Of a DNA stretch of 64,000 bases, positions 17,530 through 26,500 are shown in pieces. Every line of letters starts with the position of its first letter. Position 1 is the first letter of the stretch. Position numbers and translations under genes: made by a program. The notes below the pieces were generated by a model, which searched no databases, was not told where the DNA came from, and saw only the letters and a program-made list of their open reading frames with translations. Origin of the DNA: [Actinomadura] parvosata subsp. kistnae (GTDB taxonomy: Bacteria; Actinomycetota; Actinomycetes; Streptosporangiales; Streptosporangiaceae); the NCBI RefSeq assembly GCF_900323885.1, contig NZ_OOHJ01000030.1:682001-746000 (forward strand), given 5' to 3'.

Positions 17530-17549
17530 CTACTTGCACGTGTTAGTAG
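17530..17549 (+). promoter_or_regulatory. LacI-regulon operator 4 (upstream of MFS operon)
   Basis: CTACTTGCACGTGTTAGTAG is the best palindrome of the four: CTACT-N10-AGTAG surrounds CACGTG at 17537-17542. It lies 54 bp before the ATG of the MFS gene. Consensus from the four sites is CTACTWRCACGTGTTAGTAG. Confidence 0.8.
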
Positions 17550-17602
17550 CCCGTGGTTAACATCCGGGACACATCTCCGCCTCTTCCCTCTGTGGGGTCC
17601 AC

Positions 17603-18877
17603 ATGAGCCTGCACCCCGGTGGCAGCGCATCGCCAACACCCACCCTCCCGAGGGTGGGCCCTCGATACATCTGGTTGATGGTCCTGGGCCAGTTCGGGGT
17701 CTTCATGGCCTTCATCACGCCGCTGGCCATCTCCCTGTCCGTCAAGGTCAACCAGCTCGCACCCGGACGCGAGGAGTATCTCGGCTACATCACCGGCATC
17801 GGCGCTCTCGTGCCGCTCCTGATCGGACCCCTGTCCGGCACCTGGAGCGACCGCACCCGCACCCGGCTGGGCCGCCGCCGCCCCTTCATCATCGGCGGCA
17901 TGCTGGTGGGCGTCGTCTCCCTCGTCGTCATGGCGACGGCGCCCAGCGTCCTCGTCCTCGGCGCCGGCTGGGTGCTGGCCCAGCTCGGCTGGGGCACCAC
18001 CTTCGGCGGATTGAACAGCTCCCAGGCCGACCGGCTGCCCGAGGAACAGCGCGGCAAGGTGGCCGGGCTGTGCGGCTTCGCCACGCTGGTCGCACCGGTT
18101 GCGGGAGTCGCCCTGGCCGGAGCCCTGGGCGGGGATCCCCTGCTGCTGTTCCTCGTCCCGGGCGCGGTCGGCGTAGTGTCCGTGGTGTTGTTCGTCTGGC
18201 TGGTCGGCGAGGCCGACAGCCGCGGCCTGCCCGCCGCCGAGCCGCTGACCGCCCGGTCGCTGCTGCTGAAGTACACCTGGAGCGTACGGCGCTTTCCCGA
18301 CTTCTCCCTCAACTGGCTGGGCCGCTTCGCCTTCTACTTCGGGCTCACGCTCAACACCACTTTCACCGCCTTCTTCTTCGCCTCCCGGCTGGACGTCACC
18401 GTCGAGCAGGTCGCGGGCACCATCGCGGCGATCTCCGGCATCGGCGTGCTGGCCACCGCCGGAGGCGCGCTGGGCGGCGGCTTCCTGTCGGACAAGCTGC
18501 GCCGCCGCCGCGTGTTCGTCCTGGCCGCCGGCGTGATCTACGCCCTGGGCACGGTCACCATGGCGCTGTCGTCCGACGTGCCGCTGCTCTTCACCGGATC
18601 GATCATCAGCTCGCTGGGCCTGGGCGTGTTCTCCGCCGTGGACCAGGCCCTCGCCCTCGACGTGCTGCCCGAGCGGGAGACCCACGCGGGCCGCTACCTG
18701 GGCGTCTTCGGCTTCGCCACCTCCATACCGCAATCCGCCGCGCCGTTCCTCGCGCCCCTGCTCCTGGCCGTCGGGGCGGGCGGCGCGGAGAAGAACTACA
18801 CGTTGCTCTACCTGGTGGCGGCCGCCTGCACGCTGGCCGGCGGCCTGATCGTCCTTCGCATCAAATCCGTCCGCTGA
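17603..18877 (+). CDS. MFS sugar/glycoside transporter (GPH/SLC45-like)
   Basis: A 424-residue, 12-helix carrier. The cytoplasmic loop after helix 2 reads GPLSGTWSDRTRTRLGRRRP, the arrangement seen in glycoside-pentoside-hexuronide and SLC45-type sugar:proton symporters. A second SDKLRRRR loop follows helix 8. It is the first gene of a plus-strand group with GH3 and GH78 genes and has its own CACGTG operator, so it very likely imports the oligosaccharide or rhamnoside that the cytoplasmic glycosidases cleave. Confidence 0.88.
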   Translation: MSLHPGGSASPTPTLPRVGPRYIWLMVLGQFGVFMAFITPLAISLSVKVNQLAPGREEYLGYITGIGALVPLLIGPLSGTWSDRTRTRLGRRRPFIIGGMLVGVVSLVVMATAPSVLVLGAGWVLAQLGWGTTFGGLNSSQADRLPEEQRGKVAGLCGFATLVAPVAGVALAGALGGDPLLLFLVPGAVGVVSVVLFVWLVGEADSRGLPAAEPLTARSLLLKYTWSVRRFPDFSLNWLGRFAFYFGLTLNTTFTAFFFASRLDVTVEQVAGTIAAISGIGVLATAGGALGGGFLSDKLRRRRVFVLAAGVIYALGTVTMALSSDVPLLFTGSIISSLGLGVFSAVDQALALDVLPERETHAGRYLGVFGFATSIPQSAAPFLAPLLLAVGAGGAEKNYTLLYLVAAACTLAGGLIVLRIKSVR

Positions 18878-18895
18878 GGAGCGGCCGTCCGTGAC

Positions 18896-18979
18896 GTGAG
18901 GCCGCCGCGTACTCCCCTCGCGTTCAGCCCCGGCGTCTCCGACGAACTGCGCAACGACCTGAAGGAAGCCCTCTCGTGA
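18896..18979 (+). CDS. Possible 27-residue coupling ORF before the GH3 gene
   Basis: A GTG-initiated ORF of 27 codons ends in AFSPGVSDELRNDLKEAL plus one Ser. Its TGA overlaps the GTG of the GH3 gene (GTGA at 18976-18979). The ribosome-binding site is weak. It might couple translation between the MFS and GH3 genes or be chance; no family was recognised. Confidence 0.22.
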   Translation: MRPPRTPLAFSPGVSDELRNDLKEALS

Positions 18980-21120
18980 ACCTGCAAGACAAGGCGTCCC
19001 TGCTGTCCGGCCGGGATTTCTGGAGCACCAAGCCGGTCGGCGACGTGCCCGCCGCCGTGCTGAGCGACGGCCCGCACGGCGTGCGCCGGCAGACCGGGGA
19101 AGCCGACCACGTCGGCATCCACGAGAGCCTGCCCGCCACCTGCTTTCCTCCCGCGGTGGCGGTCGGCTCCAGCTGGGATCCGGCCGTCGCCGGCCGGCTG
19201 GCCGCCGCCGTGGCCGTCGAGGCGCGCGCGCTGGACGTCCAGATCAACCTGGGGCCGGGGGTGAACATCAAGCGCTCGCCGCTGTGCGGGCGCAACTTCG
19301 AGTACTACTCCGAGGACCCGCTGCTCACCGGCGTGCTGGCCGCCGCCCACGTCGAGGCGCTGCAGGCGGGCGGCGTCGGCGCGTCGGTCAAGCACTTCGC
19401 GGCCAACAACCAGGAGACCGGCCGCATGCGGGTCAGCGCCGAGATCGACGAGCGCACCCTGCGCGAGATCTACCTGCCGGCCTTCGAACGCGTCGTCAAG
19501 CACGCCAGGCCTGCGACCGTCATGGCCGCCTACAACAAGGTCAACGGTGTCTACGCCAGCCAGCATCCCTGGTTGCTCACCCGGGTGCTGCGCGAGGAAT
19601 GGGGGTTCGACGGCGTCGTGGTCTCCGACTGGGGCGCCGTCAACGACCGGGTCGCGGCGCTGAAGGCCGGGCTGGACCTGGAGATGCCCGGCAACCCCGC
19701 GAACGACGCCATGATCGTCCAAGCGGTCCGGGACGGCGAGCTGGACGAGGCGGTCGTCGACCGCTCCGTCGCGCGGGTGCGCGCCATGGTGCGTGCCTGG
19801 CGGCCGGAGCCTGCCGCGTTCGACGCCGATGCCCATCACGCGCTGGCCCGCGAGCTGGCCGCGGAATGCGCCGTGCTGCTGAAGAACGACGGTGACACGC
19901 TGCCCATCAGGGCGGACGTACAGACGATCGCGGTCCTCGGGCCCTTCGCCACCGAGCCGCGGTTCCAGGGCGGTGGCAGCTCCCACGTCACCCCCACCCG
20001 CGTCGACAGCCCGCTGGAGGAGATCAGGAGGCTCGCCGGCGACCGGGTCGTCACCGCCGACCCCGACGACGCCGACCTGGCGATCGTCTTCGCCGGGCCG
20101 GCCGACCTCGACGAATCGGAGGGGTACGACCGGGCGGGCCTCGATCTGCCCGCCGAACAGGTCGAGCTGATCCGCGCCACCGCCGCCGCGGCTCGCCGTA
20201 CCGTCGTGGTCCTGTCCAACGGCGGGGTGGTGTCGCTGGAGGGCTGGCACGACGAGGTGGACGCCATCCTGGAGGGGTGGCTGCTCGGCCAGGCGGGCGG
20301 GGGCGCGATCGCCGATCTGCTGTTCGGCGTCGCCGCGCCCTCCGGGCGGCTGGCGGAGACCATCCCGATGCGGCTGCAGGACACCGCCAGTTACCTGAAC
20401 TTCCCCGGTGAGCAGGACGTGGTCCGCTACGGCGAGGGCGTCATGGTGGGTTACCGCTACCACGAGACGGCCGGGCGGCCGGTCCGCTATCCCTTCGGCC
20501 ACGGGCTCACGTACACGACTTTCGCGGTCAGCGACCTCACGGTGCGGGTCACCGGCGACGACAGCGCGCGCGTCTCCGTCACCGTCGCCAACACCGGCCG
20601 GCGGTACGGCAAGCACGTCGTCCAGCTCTATGTCGCCACGCAGGCCGGGCCGGTCCGCCGCCCGGCTCGCGAGCTGCGCGCCTTCACCAAGGTCGGCCTC
20701 GAACCCGGCCGGTCCACGACCGTGACCTTCGACCTGGACGCCCGCGCCTTCGCCTACTGGGACGTCAAGGAGGGCCGCTGGCTGGTCGCGCCGGGCGACT
20801 ACACCGTCCAGATCGGTGAGAACGCCTCGGCGGTCGTCGCCGAGGAGACGATCGAGCTCGCCGGTGAGGTGATCGCCAGGGAGCTCACCCTGGACTCCAG
20901 CGTCGGGGAATGGTTCGCGCACCCGCAGGTGGGCCCGGTGCTCATGCGGCACGTCGCGGCCACCATGACCGAGGAGCAGCGGGCCGCGGCGGCCGAGCAC
21001 CAGGACCTGCTCAGGATGATCGAGTCGCTGCCCATGCACCAGTTCCTCAGCCCCATGGGCGTGCGGCTCCCGGACCAGGCCGTGCGGGAGATGATGGAGC
21101 TGAGCCGGAGGCCGCAGTGA
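18976..21120 (+). CDS. GH3 beta-glucosidase
   Basis: A 714-residue family 3 glycosidase without signal peptide. The barrel contains VKHFAANNQETGR and the nucleophile Asp in GFDGVVVSDWGAV. The sandwich domain starts near NDGDTLPI, and a fibronectin-like domain contains YPFGHGLTYTTF. It ends with a helical extension beginning LTLDSSVGEW that resembles the C-terminal extension of the GH78 at 14674. GTG 18976 has GAAGGAAG upstream. The stop overlaps the next GH78 start (GTGA). Likely removes terminal glucose, or xylose, after rhamnose is trimmed. Confidence 0.93.
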   Translation: MNLQDKASLLSGRDFWSTKPVGDVPAAVLSDGPHGVRRQTGEADHVGIHESLPATCFPPAVAVGSSWDPAVAGRLAAAVAVEARALDVQINLGPGVNIKRSPLCGRNFEYYSEDPLLTGVLAAAHVEALQAGGVGASVKHFAANNQETGRMRVSAEIDERTLREIYLPAFERVVKHARPATVMAAYNKVNGVYASQHPWLLTRVLREEWGFDGVVVSDWGAVNDRVAALKAGLDLEMPGNPANDAMIVQAVRDGELDEAVVDRSVARVRAMVRAWRPEPAAFDADAHHALARELAAECAVLLKNDGDTLPIRADVQTIAVLGPFATEPRFQGGGSSHVTPTRVDSPLEEIRRLAGDRVVTADPDDADLAIVFAGPADLDESEGYDRAGLDLPAEQVELIRATAAAARRTVVVLSNGGVVSLEGWHDEVDAILEGWLLGQAGGGAIADLLFGVAAPSGRLAETIPMRLQDTASYLNFPGEQDVVRYGEGVMVGYRYHETAGRPVRYPFGHGLTYTTFAVSDLTVRVTGDDSARVSVTVANTGRRYGKHVVQLYVATQAGPVRRPARELRAFTKVGLEPGRSTTVTFDLDARAFAYWDVKEGRWLVAPGDYTVQIGENASAVVAEETIELAGEVIARELTLDSSVGEWFAHPQVGPVLMRHVAATMTEEQRAAAAEHQDLLRMIESLPMHQFLSPMGVRLPDQAVREMMELSRRPQ

Positions 21121-23702
21121 ACATGCCGAACCGGCTGAGGGTGGACCATCTGAGCGAAGTGCTGGGCACCGACGTCGCCCGGCCGTGCCTGTCCTGGTGG
21201 CTGCCCGCAGGATCGGCCCGTCAGCTCGCCTACCGGATCCGCACCCAGGACTGGGACTCCGGCCGGATCGACAGCGACCGGAGCGTGCTGGTTCCCTACG
21301 CCGGGCCGGAACCGGCCGCCGGTCAGCGGGTCACCTGGCAGGTCAAGGTCTGGACCGATCTCGGCGAGAGCGACTGGTCCGCGCCCTCGTTCTGGGAGCG
21401 GACGATCGGCGCCTGGACGGCCCGCTGGATCGAACCGGCCGAGGACGGCACGCCCGAGCCCGGCAGACGCCCCGCCTACCTGCTGCGGCACGAGTTCACC
21501 CTCGACGCGGTGCCTGCCAGGGCGCGCCTGTACGCCACGGCGCACGGCGTCTACGAGGTGTTCGTCAACGGCGTGCGCGTCGGCGACCAGGAGCTCACGC
21601 CGGGCTTCACCGCCTACCGCTCCCGCCTGCACGTGCAGACCTATGACGTCGGCGCGCAGTTGCGCGCGGGATCCAACGTCATCGGCGCGGTGCTGTCGGA
21701 CGGCTGGTACCGGGGACGGACCGGCTACGAGCGGGTCCCCGACGGGTACGGCACGCGCACCGCCTTCCTCGCCGAACTCCACACCGGCAACACGGTGATC
21801 GGTACCGGCCCGGACTGGCGCTCGGCCACCGGGGAGATCGTCGCCGCCGACCTCATGGACGGCCAGGAGAACGATTTCTCCCGTGCGATCCCGGGCTGGT
21901 CGCGCCCCGGGCTGGACGTCGGCGCCTGGCAGGAGGTGGGGCTGCCGGACCTGACGGCCGAGGGCAGGCTGACCACCAGCCCCGCCCCGCCCGTCCGCCG
22001 GATCGAAACGCTCGCGCCGGTGGCGATCGCCAGCCCGCGCCCCCGCGTTCAGGTGGTGGATTTCGGGCAGGCCATCAACGGCTGGGTACGGCTGAGCGCA
22101 CCGCCCGGGCAGGTCACCCTGACCCACGGGGAGGCACTCGGCCCCGACGGCGACCTCACCATGGACCACCTGGCGGCCGTGGACCACGCCACCGGGACGA
22201 AGCTCGACACCGGGCAGCGGGACCGGGTCACCGCCGCGGGCGGCGAGGTGTTCGAGCCGCGCCACACCACGCACGGCTTCCGCTACGTGCGCGTCGAGGG
22301 CCACGACGGGCCACCGGACGTCGAAGCCGTGGTCGTCCACACCGACCTGCGCCGCACCGGCTGGTTCACGTGCAGCGACGAACGGATCAACCGGCTGCAC
22401 GAGGCGGCGGTGTGGAGCTTCCGCGGCAACGCCTGCGACATCCCCACCGACTGCCCCACCCGCGAACGCGCCGGCTTCACCGGCGACTGGCAGGTCTTCC
22501 TGCCCACGGCCGCGTTCCTGTACGACGTGGCCGGGTTCTCGATCAAGTGGCTGCGCGATCTCACGGCCGACCAGTGGCCGGACGGGCGCGTCCCCAACTG
22601 GGCCCCGGAGCCGGGCCACGACCGGCGCGCGGACGAGACCTACGCCTACATGAACGGGTCGGCGGGATGGGGTGACGCCGCCGTCATCGTGCCCTGGCAG
22701 ACCTACCTCGCCTACGCCGACGAGCGCGTTCTGGCCGAGCAGTACGCGTCCATGACCCGATGGGTCGATTTCGCCGCCACCCGCGCCCGCGAGGGCCGCC
22801 ATCCCGAGCGCGCCGCCGCCCGCCCGCGACCGGCTGCGCACGAGGAGTACCTGTGGGACACGGGCTTCCACTGGGGCGAATGGACCGAGCCGCGGCAGGA
22901 CCAGCCGTTCTGGGCCATCGACCAGGGAATCGTGGCCACCGCGTACCTCCACCTGTCCGCGAAGCTGCTCGCCTGCACCGCCGCGGTGCTGGGCAGGGAC
23001 GCCGACGAGGCCCGCTACGCGGCCTACGCGGACAACGTCCTGGCCGCGTGGCGGGCGGAGTTCATCCGCGCCGACGGGACGCTGACCGTCGACACCCAGG
23101 CCACCCACGTGCGCGCGCTCGCGTTCGGCCTCGTGCCGCCGCGACTGCGCGAGCGGACCGCGCTGCGCCTGGTCGAGCTGATCCGGGCGGACGGCACGCA
23201 CCTGGGCACCGGGTTCCTCGCCACGCCGTTCCTCCTGCCGGTGCTCGCCGACACCGGCCATCTCGACGTCGCCTACGAGCTGCTGTTCCAGGACAGTGTC
23301 CCGTCGTGGCTCGCGATGATCGACCGCGGCGCCACCACGATCTGGGAGGACTGGGACGCCGTCGCCGACGACGGCACCCCGAAATCGTCCCAGAACCACT
23401 ACAGCAAGGGTGCGGTCGTCTCCTTCCTGCACCGCTACGTCGCCGGCATCCGGCCGCGCGACGACGCGCCGGGTTACCGGCACTTCGACATCCACCCTCA
23501 GCCCGGCGGCGGCCTCACCTCCGCCGAAGCCCGGCTCGACTGCCCCTACGGGCGGATCGCCGGCCGCTGGCGGATCGACGGCGGCACGTTCCACCTCACC
23601 GCCACCGTCCCGCCCGGCACCCGCGCCACCCTCACCCTCCCGGACGGAACCACCGCCGACGTCGGCCCGGGCCGGCACCACTACACCTGCCCGGCCGCAT
23701 GA
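21117..23702 (+). CDS. GH78 alpha-L-rhamnosidase, second copy
   Basis: A second inverting rhamnosidase of about 861 residues, clearly divergent from the one at 14674. Conserved blocks are DGWYRGRTGYE, the acid-loop TRERAGFTGDWQ (Glu kept, the preceding Asp of the RDER motif absent) and TIWEDWDAV with the likely base Glu. The C-terminal beta domain is followed directly by the stop, without the helical extension of the other copy. GTG 21117 overlaps the GH3 stop and has GGAGG five bases upstream; ATG 21123 is the alternative. Two GH78 enzymes in one regulon suggest two rhamnosidic linkages or substrates. Confidence 0.92.
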   Translation: MNMPNRLRVDHLSEVLGTDVARPCLSWWLPAGSARQLAYRIRTQDWDSGRIDSDRSVLVPYAGPEPAAGQRVTWQVKVWTDLGESDWSAPSFWERTIGAWTARWIEPAEDGTPEPGRRPAYLLRHEFTLDAVPARARLYATAHGVYEVFVNGVRVGDQELTPGFTAYRSRLHVQTYDVGAQLRAGSNVIGAVLSDGWYRGRTGYERVPDGYGTRTAFLAELHTGNTVIGTGPDWRSATGEIVAADLMDGQENDFSRAIPGWSRPGLDVGAWQEVGLPDLTAEGRLTTSPAPPVRRIETLAPVAIASPRPRVQVVDFGQAINGWVRLSAPPGQVTLTHGEALGPDGDLTMDHLAAVDHATGTKLDTGQRDRVTAAGGEVFEPRHTTHGFRYVRVEGHDGPPDVEAVVVHTDLRRTGWFTCSDERINRLHEAAVWSFRGNACDIPTDCPTRERAGFTGDWQVFLPTAAFLYDVAGFSIKWLRDLTADQWPDGRVPNWAPEPGHDRRADETYAYMNGSAGWGDAAVIVPWQTYLAYADERVLAEQYASMTRWVDFAATRAREGRHPERAAARPRPAAHEEYLWDTGFHWGEWTEPRQDQPFWAIDQGIVATAYLHLSAKLLACTAAVLGRDADEARYAAYADNVLAAWRAEFIRADGTLTVDTQATHVRALAFGLVPPRLRERTALRLVELIRADGTHLGTGFLATPFLLPVLADTGHLDVAYELLFQDSVPSWLAMIDRGATTIWEDWDAVADDGTPKSSQNHYSKGAVVSFLHRYVAGIRPRDDAPGYRHFDIHPQPGGGLTSAEARLDCPYGRIAGRWRIDGGTFHLTATVPPGTRATLTLPDGTTADVGPGRHHYTCPAA

Positions 23703-23711
23703 GCTCTGTTC

Positions 23712-24920
23712 TCAACGACGGTCTCCGAGCCAGGCCGCTTCGAGGATGGCGGTCAGGCTGGCGGTGTCGGTCGGGCCCGGATGGTTCTGGATCAAGCGGG
23801 TGACGCCACTGGCCAGCTCCGCGAAGCGGGGGAGGTCGGCGCGTGCCACGCCGATGTCCGCCAAGGTAGGAGGGATGCCGATGCCGGCGAGGAGCCCGTC
23901 CAGCCAGGTGAGGAACGCATCCGCGGCCTCGGCGTCCGAGGCGTCGCTCACGTCGAGCCCGCACACCCGGGCGAGGACGGCCAGCCGGTCGCCGATGGCG
24001 TCCCTGGCCGCGTCCAGCGCGTAGGGCAGCAGCAGCCCGACGCCCAGGCCGTGCGGGGTGTGGGTGGCCGCGCCGATGGGGTACTGGAGCGCGTGCGGAG
24101 CCGCGTTGCCCGCGTGGGAGAACGCTAGCCCGGCCAGCATGGACCCGTAGGACATGTCGGCGCGCGCGTCCTTGTCGCCGCCGTCCCTGACGACATGCGG
24201 CAGGCTGCGGGCGATCCGCTCCGCGGCCAGGAGCGCGTAGTGGTCGGTGACCGGGTTGCGGCCGAGGAAGACCTGTTCCACCGGGTCGCGCGGCCCGTGG
24301 GCGCGGGGCCGCGCGGTGTAGCTCTCCACCGCGTGGCAGAACGCGTCGATGCCGGAGTGGGCGGTGACGGTCGCCGGGCAGGTGTAGGTGAGCTCGGGGT
24401 CGACGATGGCGAAGTCAGGCACGATGTGGACGCTGGAGACCCCCACCTTCAGCGCGCGGTCCGGGTCGGTCAGCACCGAGACGGGCGTGAGCTCGGAGCC
24501 GGTGCCTGATGTCGTCGGGACCGCGACGAGAGGCGTCGTCGGCCCCGGCACCTTCGACTCCCCGTAGAAGTCGCGCGGCGTCCCGCCGTGGCACCGGATG
24601 ACGCCGACGATCTTGGCGAGGTCGATCACCGTGCCGCCCCCGACGGCGAGGATGACGTCGGCGTCCACCTCCGCGGCGGCCGAGACGGCCAGGGCGACAT
24701 CGGTGAGCGGCACGTCCGGAGTCGCGTCGGCGAACACGCCGACGACCTCGACCTTCTCCCGTACGGCGGCCACGATCCCGGCCACGCCCGGCTGCCCCAG
24801 CAGGACCCGGTCGGTCACGATGAGGGCTCGCGAGCCGCACTCGGCCACCACTCGCGGGATGTTCTGCGCGACCCCTTCGCCCACGATCAGCTGGCGTGGT
24901 CCGCGGACGGTCTCAAGCAT
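23712..24920 (-). CDS. Iron-containing alcohol dehydrogenase
   Basis: A 402-residue group III dehydrogenase. GGGTVIDLAK provides the NAD(P) binding loop, VPTTSGTGSE is the family signature, and DAFCHAVES with the later HALQYPIGAATH supply metal-binding His residues. It is the last gene of the minus-strand ABC importer operon and follows the aldehyde dehydrogenase, so the pair should convert an imported or derived alcohol through an aldehyde to an acid. A 4-hydroxybutyrate or 1,2-diol route would fit. Substrate unknown. Confidence 0.9.
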   Translation of the reverse strand: MLETVRGPRQLIVGEGVAQNIPRVVAECGSRALIVTDRVLLGQPGVAGIVAAVREKVEVVGVFADATPDVPLTDVALAVSAAAEVDADVILAVGGGTVIDLAKIVGVIRCHGGTPRDFYGESKVPGPTTPLVAVPTTSGTGSELTPVSVLTDPDRALKVGVSSVHIVPDFAIVDPELTYTCPATVTAHSGIDAFCHAVESYTARPRAHGPRDPVEQVFLGRNPVTDHYALLAAERIARSLPHVVRDGGDKDARADMSYGSMLAGLAFSHAGNAAPHALQYPIGAATHTPHGLGVGLLLPYALDAARDAIGDRLAVLARVCGLDVSDASDAEAADAFLTWLDGLLAGIGIPPTLADIGVARADLPRFAELASGVTRLIQNHPGPTDTASLTAILEAAWLGDRR

Positions 24921-24989
24921 GTCAGTGCCTCTCTGGAACGTCGGCGGTGATGTGCCGATGCCCGGCGGGCGCCCGGAGCAGCGGGCCGG

Positions 24990-26450
24990 TCACGGGAGGT
25001 CGATCGCCGCGTAGGTGACGTCGAGATACTCGAGGATGCCCTCGTGCGACCCCTCCTTGCCGATCCCGGACTGCTTCACCCCGCCGAACGGAGCCGACGG
25101 GTCCGAGATCAGGCCGCGGTTGACGCCGAGCATCCCCGTCTCCAGCCGCTCGGCGAACCGGAGCGCCCGCTGGAGGTCACGGGTGAAGACGTATCCGGCC
25201 AGGCCGTGCTCGCTGTCGTTGGCCTTCGCGATCACCTCGTCGTCGGAGGTGAACGAGATGATCGGGGCCACCGGGCCGAAGATCTCCGCCTTCAGCATCC
25301 GCGCGTCGTCGGGCACGTCGACGAGGACCGTGGGCGGGTAGAAGTGGCCCGGCCCGTCCGGGCGCTCGCCGCCCACCAGGACCCGGGCTCCGCGATCGAC
25401 GGCGTCGGCGACGAGCTCGTCGATCTTGGTGACCGCGGCCTCGTCGATCAGCGCGCCGACGTCCACGCCGTCGTCCAGACCATGGCCCACCGAGAGCGCG
25501 GCCATCCGCTTGGCGAAGCGTGCCGTGAACTCCTCGCGCACCGGCTCCTCGACGTAGATGCGGTTGGCCGCGATGCAGGACTCCCCGAGGTTGCGCATCT
25601 TGGCCACCATGGCGCCGTCGAGCGCGACGTCCAGGTCCGCGTCGGCACACACGATCAAGGCCGCGTTGCCGCCCAGTTCCATGGAGGTGCGCAGCACGTT
25701 GTCCGCCGCCTGCCGGAGCAGCACGCGCCCGACCTCGGTCGACCCGGTGAACGACAGCTTGCGGGTCCGGCGGTCGGCCAGCAGGGCCGAGACCACCTCG
25801 CCGGCACGCGTGGTCGTCACGACGTTGACGACGCCCGGAGGAACGCCGGCCTCCTCCATGATCCGGGCCAGGAACAGCATGGTGAGGGGCGTCTGGGCGG
25901 CCGGCTTGGTGATCGTCGTACAGCCCGCCGCCAGCGCGGGAGCGAGCTTGCGGGCGCCCATGGCCAGCGGAAAGTTCCATGGGGTCACGAAGACGCACGG
26001 TCCGACCGGCCTCGGCACGGTGAGGATGCGATATCCACCGTTGGGAGCGGTGTTGTAGCGTCCCTCGACGCGCACCGCCTCCTCGGCGAACCAGCGGAAG
26101 AACTCGGCGCCGTAGGCCACCTCTCCGCGAGCCTCCGCCAGCGGCTTGCCCATCTCGAGCGTTATCAGCCGGGCGACCTCCTCGGCCCGCTCGGTCAGTG
26201 CCCGGTACGTCGCGGTCAGCAGCTCCGACCGTTTTCGCGGTGGGGTCGCCGCCCACTCCGCCATGGCCTGGCTCGCCGCGTCCAGGGCGGCGAGCCCGTC
26301 GACGACGTCGGCGTCCGCCACCTCGGCGATGGTCCTGCCGGTGGCCGGGTCCTCGACGGCGAAGGTGGCCGCGCCGGCGGCGTCGCGCCAGGCGTCGCCG
26401 ATCCGGAGCCGCCGGTGCTCGGGGGCCAGGACGTCCATGGGGTCACTCAT
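24990..26450 (-). CDS. NAD(P)-dependent aldehyde dehydrogenase (succinate-semialdehyde type)
   Basis: A 486-residue ALDH with catalytic Glu258 in MELGGNAA and Cys292 in GESCIAANR, and the cofactor loop SFTGSTEVG. Length and the GabD-like segments (NFPLAMGARKLAPALAAG, KQSGIGKEG) suggest the succinate-semialdehyde dehydrogenase branch. AGGAGG stands before ATG 26450. It lies between the ABC ATPase genes and the iron alcohol dehydrogenase in one operon. Confidence 0.92.
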   Translation of the reverse strand: MSDPMDVLAPEHRRLRIGDAWRDAAGAATFAVEDPATGRTIAEVADADVVDGLAALDAASQAMAEWAATPPRKRSELLTATYRALTERAEEVARLITLEMGKPLAEARGEVAYGAEFFRWFAEEAVRVEGRYNTAPNGGYRILTVPRPVGPCVFVTPWNFPLAMGARKLAPALAAGCTTITKPAAQTPLTMLFLARIMEEAGVPPGVVNVVTTTRAGEVVSALLADRRTRKLSFTGSTEVGRVLLRQAADNVLRTSMELGGNAALIVCADADLDVALDGAMVAKMRNLGESCIAANRIYVEEPVREEFTARFAKRMAALSVGHGLDDGVDVGALIDEAAVTKIDELVADAVDRGARVLVGGERPDGPGHFYPPTVLVDVPDDARMLKAEIFGPVAPIISFTSDDEVIAKANDSEHGLAGYVFTRDLQRALRFAERLETGMLGVNRGLISDPSAPFGGVKQSGIGKEGSHEGILEYLDVTYAAIDLP

Positions 26451-26500
26451 TGCGTCGCCTCCTGTGATGCTCTCGGTGATGTCCGGCGTGACCTCAGCGG

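Noticed and set aside
15616-18894. Very long open frame on the plus strand opposite the GH78 gene
   Set aside because: High G+C leaves antisense frames open; the translation is low-complexity Gly/Arg/Val-rich, while the minus strand encodes a full rhamnosidase and the last part overlaps the real MFS gene.
18808-23681. Long minus-strand open frames opposite the GH3 and GH78 genes
   Set aside because: Antisense shadows of the plus-strand glycosidases; no motif and composition typical of non-coding strand in high-G+C DNA.
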